Source: an uncultured Steroidobacter sp. (GTDB lineage: Bacteria > Pseudomonadota > Gammaproteobacteria > Steroidobacterales > Steroidobacteraceae). Taken from it: a DNA stretch of 56,550 nt. The notes beneath the pieces are model-generated. The model worked only from the letters and a program-made list of their open reading frames with translations, did not search any database and was not told the DNA's origin. How positions within the stretch are numbered: position 1 is the stretch's first letter; each line of letters begins with the position of its first letter. A program made the position numbers and the translations under genes. Location: positions 1-56,550 of the forward strand of contig CAMLEO010000008.1 of the NCBI GenBank assembly GCA_946478975.1. Direction: 5' to 3'. This document shows, one piece after another, positions 26,967-34,071 of this stretch.

Positions 26967-27899
26967 GTGCGTGTGAACGTCACAATCATCGGATGCGGAT
27001 CGGTCGGTGCCAGCTGGGCGGCGTTGTTTGCCGCGGTCGGCGGGCATCGCGTGCGGGCTTGGGATCCTTCTCCCGATGCCCGAGCTTCATTCGCGCCGAA
27101 GGTCGAGCGCGCGCGCGAGCAATTGAATGAGCTCGGCGATTCGAAGGCTGCCGAAGTCATCGTCTGCGAGCGCATCGAGGAAGCGCTCTGGGGCGCGGAT
27201 TGGGTGCAGGAAAACGCGCCTGAGAAGCTGGAGCTGAAGGCGCAGATCTATCAGCACGTCGAATCCGCGGTGACGCACGATTGCGTCATCGCCAGCAGCA
27301 CGTCCTCGTTCACGTGGTCACAACTCGGCGCCGGCTTGAAGCATGGCGAGCGTTTCGTCATCGCGCATCCATTCAATCCTCCGCATCTCGTGCCAGTGGT
27401 CGAGCTGTTTTGTCCCAACGCCGGCGTGCTGGATCGAGCCGTGAAGTTTTTTACGGATCTGCGTCGTGTGCCGGTGTGCATGAAAAAGGAAGTGGCAGGT
27501 CACATCGGCAATCGCCTGGCGGCGGCTTTATGGCGAGAGGTGGTGCACCTGGTCGCTGAGGGCGCCGCCGAGGTGGAAGACATCGACAAGGTGCTCATTC
27601 ATGGTCCGGCGTTGCGCTGGTCCGTCATGGGCGCGAATCTCGGTTATCACATCGGCGGCGGCGAAGGCGGCATCGATCATTACTTGCGCCACACCGGGCC
27701 CGGCCAGGAGCGGCGCTGGGCGACGTTGGGCAATCCAACCCTGACAGTGGATGTTTGCGAGAAGATCGCAGCCGGTGTGCACGCTGAAGTCGCTGGGCGC
27801 GACACCGCGGAGCTCGAACGAGAGCGCGATCGGCAGTTGATGGAGATCATCAAGCTGCGACAGGCGCATCCAACGCTCGATTGTAAAAAGCCGCGGTGA
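26967..27899 (+). CDS. 3-hydroxyacyl-CoA dehydrogenase-like (L-gulonate/carnitine dehydrogenase group)
   Basis: About 310 residues, one Rossmann domain plus a helical C-domain. GCGSVGASWA binds NAD; QENAPEKLELK, SSTSSFTWSQL and HPFNPPHLVPVVEL are the hallmark of the lambda-crystallin, L-gulonate 3-dehydrogenase and carnitine dehydrogenase group rather than of true fatty-acid enzymes; GNRLAAALWREV follows. Three in-frame GTG codons (26955, 26967, 26973) are possible; 26967 has AGGTGG at good distance. It lies just after the ALDH gene. With no beta-oxidation genes nearby, a hydroxy sugar acid is a more likely substrate than an acyl-CoA. Confidence 0.82.
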   Translation: MRVNVTIIGCGSVGASWAALFAAVGGHRVRAWDPSPDARASFAPKVERAREQLNELGDSKAAEVIVCERIEEALWGADWVQENAPEKLELKAQIYQHVESAVTHDCVIASSTSSFTWSQLGAGLKHGERFVIAHPFNPPHLVPVVELFCPNAGVLDRAVKFFTDLRRVPVCMKKEVAGHIGNRLAAALWREVVHLVAEGAAEVEDIDKVLIHGPALRWSVMGANLGYHIGGGEGGIDHYLRHTGPGQERRWATLGNPTLTVDVCEKIAAGVHAEVAGRDTAELERERDRQLMEIIKLRQAHPTLDCKKPR

Positions 27900-27978
27900 C
27901 TCGGGCACACCGAGCCCGACGCGCTTGGCAACCAACGCACCGTCCGATCTCGTGACAATCCTCGCCGGACTCGTCGGC

Positions 27979-28002
27979 TGGCAAATGCTCCGTGCATTGC
28001 CA
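27979..28002. repeat. Strong stem-loop ahead of the NTF2-like gene
   Basis: TGGCAAATGC / GCATTGCCA can form a nine-pair stem with a single bulged A and a TCCGT loop, 36 bases before the GTG of the next gene. It is followed by AACATTTCC, not a T-run. It could end the upstream transcript or structure the leader. Confidence 0.4.
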
Positions 28003-28037
28003 ACATTTCCGCCATTCGCGGCGGTCAGGATTGGATC

Positions 28038-28403
28038 GTGCAAGCACACCAGGAAATCCACGCGCTGCTGAAAACGTATTACGAAGGCCTGTATCACGGC
28101 GATCCCGAGCGCCTGCGCCAGGTCTTCCATCCGCAAGCGCAGCTCTTCGGCGAGATCCGCGGCGCGCCGTATCAGAATACGTTGGAAGGGTTTGTCAACG
28201 CGGTGGCGAACCGCCAGTCACCGCATGCGCGCGGCGAGCCGTTCCAGATGGAAACGCTCGACATTCAACTGCTGAATCACATTGCATACGTACGCGCCCG
28301 CTGCCCGATGCTGGGTTACAACTATCTCGACTATCTCGCCCTCATGCACAACGGCGAGCGCTGGCTGATCACCAACAAGCTCTTTACCCACGTGGACCCG
28401 TGA
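28038..28403 (+). CDS. NTF2-like/SnoaL-type small protein
   Basis: A 121-residue protein with a cone-like alpha-beta pattern: two N-terminal helices (ALLKTYYEGLYHGDPERLRQVFHP), then strands ending LMHNGERWLITNKLFTHVDP. This fits the nuclear-transport-factor-2 or lumazine-binding-like superfamily, which covers many isomerases, binding proteins and proteins without activity. The start is GTG with GGATTGGA just upstream. It converges with the PaiB-like gene with only 4 bases between stops. No substrate can be proposed. Confidence 0.72.
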   Translation: MQAHQEIHALLKTYYEGLYHGDPERLRQVFHPQAQLFGEIRGAPYQNTLEGFVNAVANRQSPHARGEPFQMETLDIQLLNHIAYVRARCPMLGYNYLDYLALMHNGERWLITNKLFTHVDP

Positions 28404-28407
28404 AGAG

Positions 28408-29043
28408 TCACTGAGGCAGATGCGACATCAAGCGCGCGATCTCTCGGCTGTCCGAGTCGTTGCGCGCGAGCAGTTGCTGGATGACGAGCAGGCGGTCGGA
28501 GGCGGGGTGGGTTTGATTGAGCTTGGTGACGCCTTCCATGCGCTCGATTGTGATTCGGAACGAGCGGATTCGCGGCAGCAGTTGTTGCACCTTGCCGGGC
28601 GGCGCCTGCTCCAGCGTCCACGGATTTTCGTTCCCTCGCTCTGCGACCTCAGCAACCCGGCGCAGCACCGCGAGCTGGTCTTCATCGTCGTCGATCGGAT
28701 CGAGCCGGCCGCGAACCTGGGCGGCGATGTAGTCCCAGGTCGGCACCGTCAGCAAGGTGCGATACCAGCTGGCGGAAATATATGTATGCGGGCCCGAGAA
28801 CACAACCAGCACCGGCTGATTGGCATGCAGCGCCTGCGCATGCGGATTGATGCGCGCCATGTGCCCGACCAGCGTCGAACGCGTGTCATCGGTCTCGAAT
28901 AAAACCGGCGTCGGTGTCGCGAAGGATTCGCCGTTTGCGGAGGTGATGACATGCGCGAACGGATACTTCGCGATGATCGCCGCCGGATCGCTCGCGGCAT
29001 AGGCGCCGGGAGCATACATTTTTCGACTGGCTGTTTCGCTCAT
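28408..29043 (-). CDS. PaiB-type FMN-binding protein (putative negative transcriptional regulator)
   Basis: A 211-residue flavin-reductase-like protein. KMYAPGAY, the central HANQPVLVVFSGPHTYISASWY, VPTWDYIAAQVRG and the late VTKLNQTHP all fit the PaiB family, named after a Bacillus protein reported to affect protease and sporulation genes. The sequence shows a split-barrel FMN fold and no DNA-binding helix-turn-helix, so a regulatory role should be taken with care. It is transcribed in the same direction as the downstream secreted amidohydrolase but 76 bases apart from it. Confidence 0.85.
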   Translation of the reverse strand: MSETASRKMYAPGAYAASDPAAIIAKYPFAHVITSANGESFATPTPVLFETDDTRSTLVGHMARINPHAQALHANQPVLVVFSGPHTYISASWYRTLLTVPTWDYIAAQVRGRLDPIDDDEDQLAVLRRVAEVAERGNENPWTLEQAPPGKVQQLLPRIRSFRITIERMEGVTKLNQTHPASDRLLVIQQLLARNDSDSREIARLMSHLPQ

Positions 29044-29119
29044 GAACCCAATGCTACCCGTTGCATGGGGTCACGCGGTTGCCAACCGAGAATAGGGTAG
29101 TGCTTGGGCTGCACCACTG

Positions 29120-30643
29120 CTATGGCGAAACTTTTGTAGCGCGAATGACCTGCCCGGCGTGCGCACCGGTGCTCCGGCGCTCCTGGTACACGAGCCGGCC
29201 GTTCACCCAGACTTTGTCGATGCCGACTGAGAGCGCGTTCGGATTCTGCATCGTGGCGCGATCGATGACGGTGGCCGGATCGAACAGCACGAGATCGGCA
29301 TGCGCGCCCGGCGCGATGATGCCGCGATCTTTGAGCCCTAAGTCCTTCGCGGCCAGCCCAGTCATCTTGTACACGGCCTGCTCCAAAGTCAGGACCTTCT
29401 TCTCGCGCACGTAGTGACCGAGCACTCGTGGGAATGTGCCGTAGCCGCGAGGGTGGCCCAGCGATGAGCCGTCCGAGCAGATGTTGGAATATTCCCAGGC
29501 CAGCAGGTGCGTGACGTCGTCTTCATGCATGCTGTAGCCCATCACCGCTTCGACCTCCTTTTCGTCCGGGTGCGCTACTTCGTAATCGATCACCGCTTTC
29601 ATCAGCTCGATATAGACGTCGGCCGCCGGCTTGCCGCGATCCTTGGCAATCTGCGCCAGGTTCTTGCCGACGATGCTCGGGTCGGGCGCATAACGCGCGA
29701 AGTACAGACCTTCCGGCGGCGTGGACTCCTTGAAGGTGTTCGCCAACCCGGCGCGGTCCTCGTAGGTCTTGTTAGGAAACATTACGCGCATCGTCGACTG
29801 CCAGTACGTGTATGGATACACGTCGGCCGTGATATCCACGCCGGCGGCGCGAGCGTCGTTCAGCAGCTTGAGCACTTTATCGGTCGTGCCCCAGAGTTTG
29901 CGGGCGCCGATCTTCATGTGCGACACATGCACTGGCGCGTGCGTTTCCCTGCCGACGTCGATCACTTCTTGCAACGCTGCCATCAGGCCGGCTTCTTCGT
30001 CGCGAATGTGACTTGCGTAACGACCGCCCAGGCGTGCGGACACTTGCGCTAATGCGATGACTTCGGCTGAAGTAGAGAAGCTGCCAGTTTCATATTCCAA
30101 CCCGGTGGACAGGCCAAACGCGCCCGCGGCCATGTCGTCTTCCAACAAGCGACTCATCTGCGCGATCTCTGCGTCGGTCGCTGGGCGTCGAGCAGCCTCC
30201 ATGCCGTGTTCGCGAAGAGTGTTGTGGCCGGAGTACGAGCCGATGTTGACGGCGACCGGCGTCTTTTCGAGCTTCGCGAAAAAGTCCCGCAGCGGGAATT
30301 CAGAGGTTCCGTCCTGGCCCACGATGATCGTCGTGATGCCCTGGCTGATTGCCGCGACCAGATCGCCCGATTTGGGAATATCTTCGTCGTGGTGGCTGTG
30401 AGTATCGATGAACCCCGGTGCGAGCGTCTTGCCCCCGCCGTCGATGACGATTTCCGTCTGCCCCGGCGTGACATCGCCCACGTCGAGAATCTGCCCGTCG
30501 GCAAAGCGCACCGCGCCCTTGCGCGCCGGCGCACCCGTGCCGTCCACGATCATGATGTTCGATATGACCGCCGTCGGTTCATTCGGCGGAGCCGCCGCAA
30601 AGGCCGACGTCGACGCGAGCAAAAGGAGTAGCAGCTTTTTCAT
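29120..30643 (-). CDS. Secreted amidohydrolase, N-acyl-D-amino-acid deacylase type
   Basis: A 507-residue protein with a Sec signal (MKKLLLLLLASTSAFA) and an amidohydrolase-3 barrel. The metal motif is His82-Ser-His84 in THSHHD, with GLSTGLEYETG, a SHIRDEE segment and VSHMKIG following, as in D-aminoacylases that release D-amino acids from N-acyl forms. APGAHADLVLFDP closes the beta domain. Periplasmic location is predicted. It diverges from a small secreted protein gene; a perfect 12-base palindrome lies between. Substrate alternatives in this family include dipeptides and other amides. Confidence 0.87.
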   Translation of the reverse strand: MKKLLLLLLASTSAFAAAPPNEPTAVISNIMIVDGTGAPARKGAVRFADGQILDVGDVTPGQTEIVIDGGGKTLAPGFIDTHSHHDEDIPKSGDLVAAISQGITTIIVGQDGTSEFPLRDFFAKLEKTPVAVNIGSYSGHNTLREHGMEAARRPATDAEIAQMSRLLEDDMAAGAFGLSTGLEYETGSFSTSAEVIALAQVSARLGGRYASHIRDEEAGLMAALQEVIDVGRETHAPVHVSHMKIGARKLWGTTDKVLKLLNDARAAGVDITADVYPYTYWQSTMRVMFPNKTYEDRAGLANTFKESTPPEGLYFARYAPDPSIVGKNLAQIAKDRGKPAADVYIELMKAVIDYEVAHPDEKEVEAVMGYSMHEDDVTHLLAWEYSNICSDGSSLGHPRGYGTFPRVLGHYVREKKVLTLEQAVYKMTGLAAKDLGLKDRGIIAPGAHADLVLFDPATVIDRATMQNPNALSVGIDKVWVNGRLVYQERRSTGAHAGQVIRATKVSP

Positions 30644-30752
30644 TCCGGCCTCGCCTGATCCCCGAAGACGATAGGAATACCATCCAGGCGCACCCAGGGC
30701 TATAGCGGCGGCTGCGGCCGGCGAACTGATGCCTGGCCGGCAGCGAAAATCG

Positions 30753-30770
30753 TTGACAGCAATGCATTGC
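30753..30770 (+). promoter_or_regulatory. TTGACA box followed by a perfect 12-bp palindrome
   Basis: TTGACA (30753-30758) runs straight into GCAATGCATTGC (30759-30770), a perfect palindrome. Both lie in the 162-base gap between the divergent amidohydrolase and small secreted protein genes. No convincing -10 was found at 16-18 bases. A repressor site behind a -35 box is one reading. Confidence 0.45.
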
Positions 30771-30805
30771 CGACTGCAAGTTATTCAAACGCACAGGAGA
30801 TCGCT

Positions 30806-31144
30806 ATGAAACGGATTTGTCGCACGGCTGGCTTCTTCTTCGCACTAGCCGTCACCGCCTCGGCGCAGTCGAGCACCGCCTACGAAGGGCAATTGCTGGA
30901 CCTTCATTTCATGAAGAACGGCGCGGTGCTGGTGACGACCACCGGCAGCCGCTCGTCGGCACCGGCGTGCGCGACTGTGGCGGGACGCTTTGCTCTGGAT
31001 TCCACGACTCCCGGTGGGCGCAGCCAGCTCGCCGGACTCATCGCGGCCGAGGCGGCGGATCGTACGGTCGTCATCCGTGGCACCGGCACTTGCGACGTCT
31101 ACGGCGATAGTGAAACCATCGAGTACTTCTACATCGTTGGGTAG
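30806..31144 (+). CDS. Small secreted protein, unknown function
   Basis: A 112-residue protein with a clear signal peptide (MKRICRTAGFFFALAVTASAQ, cleavage after ASA) and an AGGAG site upstream of ATG 30806. The mature part is beta-rich, with two cysteines (around residues 57 and 96) that could form one disulfide, and ends EYFYIVG. A longer in-frame start at 30767 lies across the palindrome and lacks a ribosome site. I do not recognise the family. It converges with the LuxR regulator gene with 25 bases between. Confidence 0.75.
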   Translation: MKRICRTAGFFFALAVTASAQSSTAYEGQLLDLHFMKNGAVLVTTTGSRSSAPACATVAGRFALDSTTPGGRSQLAGLIAAEAADRTVVIRGTGTCDVYGDSETIEYFYIVG

Positions 31145-31169
31145 AGCACATGGATGCGGGTGACGCGGC

Positions 31170-33911
31170 TCACTCGATCAACCTCATCTCCCTGGCCCTG
31201 GCAATCGCTCCCGTCCTGGTACTCACATCCAGCTTCGCGAACACATTCTTCAGATGCCACTTCGCGGTGGACAAGGCGATGCGGGAGCGTTCGCTGATTT
31301 CGTGGTTGCTGAGGCCTTGGGCGAGCAGGCGGAGCATGTCGATTTCGCGCTCGGTGAGGGGTTCGAGGGGCAGGGTGTGTTTGCCGAGCAGCGGGGTGAC
31401 GGGGCCGCGAGGTTGGGCGAAGACGTTTTCGAATTTGCAGAAGTAGTGGGTGGGCAGGGCGCAGCGGAGTTTGCGGCCTTCGAGGGCGGCGGCGATGACT
31501 TGTATCATCGCAGGGGTTTCGTCGAAGACGCTGCGGCTGAAGCCGTGGCCGCGAGTGAGTGAGAAGCCGCGATTCAAACATTCGAAGGCGGCGGTGATGT
31601 CGCCAGCGTGCCAGTTGCAGCCGGCGAGCGCCGCTTCGAGGGGCGCTTCTCGATAAACGTAACCAACATCGCGAGCGCTGTCACGAAGCGTGGATAGAAT
31701 GCCGCGAGCCTCATCGAAGCGGCGTTGTTTGATCAGCAAGGCTGCGTAAGCCGAGCCGAATCTTTCCCAAGCCTCATCGTAAGCACGGGGCCGACGCCAC
31801 TCGCCGGCGCGTGCCAGCCTTTGCAATCCAAACTCCAGCGCCACAGCACGAGCTCGCTGCAGGTTATCCTGCATGAGAAACAAACGAATCTTCTCCGCGC
31901 ACACCTGAGCAAGAAATCGCGTATGCGTGCCGCCTTCGAGCACGCTGTGGAGATAGTCGAGCAGCTGCAGCGCCTCGTCGTGTTGGCCGCCAATCGACTT
32001 GATGCGCGACAAGGTCACATACGCGATGACGATGTTCTCGATGGTCGAGGCGCCGCTCAGGAAGGGCAGCACTTCGGTGCAAAGCGCTTCCGCTTCGGCC
32101 AGGTGATTCTCTTCATAACGAACATAGGCGAGCGCATTGGCCGCATTCACCCAAGCTGGATTGCGATGGCCACCGCGCACGAGCGCGAACATACGTTCGC
32201 AGCGAGCGGAAGCGGATTTCAAGTCGCCTTGGGCCCGCTCGGCCAATGAAGCGAGAACCTCGGCGTAACCCAGGCTGTAATGACTGATCGGCTCGAAGAT
32301 CTCCCGCGCGCGAATCGCAAGCCGCCACGCCTTGTCGAACTCGTTCAGCCGAAGCATCGCGTAAGCATGCAACGTCAGCAGAATGCCGATCAGAAAGCTG
32401 TCCGCTCCTTGGTCGCGCAAGCTGTCGGCGGAAACGATTTCAGCGTGCTTGCCCGTGTCGGCCAGCACAGTGAGCATCGCATGTAACAACCGCAAGTGGA
32501 CTTCGCCGATGGCGCGCTGGACGGTCGTATTCGCATCGACCTCGCGCAGGATGACGGCGGCATCGTCGAACCGACGCGACAGAATCAAGCTGGCGATGTG
32601 AACGATGCAAATGCCGGCATGAGAGAGCAGGACGGCATGAGGCAGCTTGCCCGTCCAATGGATCACCGCGACCGTTTCGCCCGCACGCAGCCAGGCCCAG
32701 ATGCAACGTTCCAAACATTCCAGGCGCCATTCTTCGTTATTGGACGCAAACGCGTGGTGAAGCGCCTCCTCGTACAGCTGATGCTCGGCATACCAGCGGC
32801 TGGCACGCTCGTGAAGCAGACACAGGCGCGCCATGTCGTGACGCAAATAGCTGCGCAGGAAATCCAGAAACAGCGTGTGATATCTATACCAATGTCCGTG
32901 GCTGTCCAGCGGCTGGATGAACAGCTCCGAGCGTTCCAGCTGCTCCAGCAGCCGCTGGCTGTCGTTGATGCCGAGTAAGGCGTTGCACAGCTCAGCGGTC
33001 ATGCGTTCGGCGACGCTGCTGGCCAAGAGAAAGTCACGCAGCTCCGGTGTTTGCTCCTGGAGCACCGACGTGCCGAGATAGCGCGCCACCTCGTGATGCG
33101 AACCGTTGAAGTCGCCGATTCCGTCACGCGGTTCTGCGTCGGCGAGCAGTGCGAGTTTTACGCCGGCAACCCAACCTTCCGTCCGACGCAGAATGCATGC
33201 AGCCTCCTGCTCGCTGAGCGTGCGCTCACACAGCTTCTCGCCCAGCTGAACGATGGAGCCGAGATCGAAGTTGAGCTCGGCTGCGCCCAGCGTTGCGAGC
33301 TGATCGTTCAGCCGCAGCTGGCTCATGTGTAAAGTTGGCATGCCCCGGCCGCACAGAATCCAGCGCACGTGCTCGGGCGATCGTTGCAGTAGTGTGTCCA
33401 ACGCCCGCACGAGTGCCGGTGAGCTCACATTCTGCACATCATCCAGCACCAGTGTGAGCGGCCGCTCGATGCGTCCGAGTGCCGATATGAATATCGATGA
33501 GCTCGCGCCCAGCGCATCGCCGGCATCGTGCCCAGGTGCGATGTGAGCGTCGAACGCAGGGCACACGACCCTCACAGCGGCAATTAAATAGGAGAACAGC
33601 CGCACCGGATCGTCGTCGGCTTCGTCCAGCGACAGCCAGGCGACCGCGTGCTCGCTCATTACATGGTCGTGCCACTGCGTCAGCAGCGTGGTTTTGCCTG
33701 AGCCGATCGGCGCAGTCAGCAATGTAACTTTTTGTTTGGACGTTGCGTCGAGCCGCGACAGCAGGGCGGAGCGCGCGATGCAGGTCGCCGCCGCGCGAGG
33801 CGGCTTCAGCTTGGAATAAATGAGATGGTGGGACGTCGTGTCGTCCACAGGTGGCGCGACTTCCGGCGTCCGTGCCTGGTCGCTGCCGCGTCTGGTGAGC
33901 TGGTGTGCCAC
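31170..33911 (-). CDS. MalT-like (LAL) LuxR-family transcriptional regulator
   Basis: A 913-residue STAND ATPase regulator. Walker A is APIGSGKT at 67-74, Walker B lies in LTLVLDDVQNVSS, an ARM-like/TPR helical middle covers about 350-820, and the C-terminal LuxR helix-turn-helix (PLTEREIDMLRLLAQGLSNHEI, then STAKWHLKNVFAKL) binds DNA. Size and order match MalT, which is activated by an inducer plus ATP. The start is GTG with GGGGGAGAG upstream. It diverges from the beta-propeller cytochrome gene over 160 bases containing a quasi-palindrome; that gene is its most likely target. The inducer is unknown. Confidence 0.92.
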   Translation of the reverse strand: MAHQLTRRGSDQARTPEVAPPVDDTTSHHLIYSKLKPPRAAATCIARSALLSRLDATSKQKVTLLTAPIGSGKTTLLTQWHDHVMSEHAVAWLSLDEADDDPVRLFSYLIAAVRVVCPAFDAHIAPGHDAGDALGASSSIFISALGRIERPLTLVLDDVQNVSSPALVRALDTLLQRSPEHVRWILCGRGMPTLHMSQLRLNDQLATLGAAELNFDLGSIVQLGEKLCERTLSEQEAACILRRTEGWVAGVKLALLADAEPRDGIGDFNGSHHEVARYLGTSVLQEQTPELRDFLLASSVAERMTAELCNALLGINDSQRLLEQLERSELFIQPLDSHGHWYRYHTLFLDFLRSYLRHDMARLCLLHERASRWYAEHQLYEEALHHAFASNNEEWRLECLERCIWAWLRAGETVAVIHWTGKLPHAVLLSHAGICIVHIASLILSRRFDDAAVILREVDANTTVQRAIGEVHLRLLHAMLTVLADTGKHAEIVSADSLRDQGADSFLIGILLTLHAYAMLRLNEFDKAWRLAIRAREIFEPISHYSLGYAEVLASLAERAQGDLKSASARCERMFALVRGGHRNPAWVNAANALAYVRYEENHLAEAEALCTEVLPFLSGASTIENIVIAYVTLSRIKSIGGQHDEALQLLDYLHSVLEGGTHTRFLAQVCAEKIRLFLMQDNLQRARAVALEFGLQRLARAGEWRRPRAYDEAWERFGSAYAALLIKQRRFDEARGILSTLRDSARDVGYVYREAPLEAALAGCNWHAGDITAAFECLNRGFSLTRGHGFSRSVFDETPAMIQVIAAALEGRKLRCALPTHYFCKFENVFAQPRGPVTPLLGKHTLPLEPLTEREIDMLRLLAQGLSNHEISERSRIALSTAKWHLKNVFAKLDVSTRTGAIARAREMRLIE

Positions 33912-33956
33912 GCGCTCTCCCCCGAATCATCCGTTTCTAGAAGACTATCGTCGGGC

Positions 33957-33979
33957 CGCCCCTCCGATCGAAGGGGGCG
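33957..33979. promoter_or_regulatory. GC-rich quasi-palindrome in the LAL/cytochrome divergent region
   Basis: CGCCCC and GGGGCG flank an offset centre containing the palindrome CGATCG (33965-33970). It lies 45 bases upstream of the LAL GTG and about 92 bases upstream of the cytochrome ATG. It may be the regulator's own site or a leader hairpin; the exact function is open. Confidence 0.4.
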
Positions 33980-34071
33980 AAGCGATTATGCAGCCGCCTA
34001 GGATCCCCGTCATCCGCGCAATCCTATTCAGCGCGGCACATCCATGAGATGCACAGGGGGAGTCACCAGCC

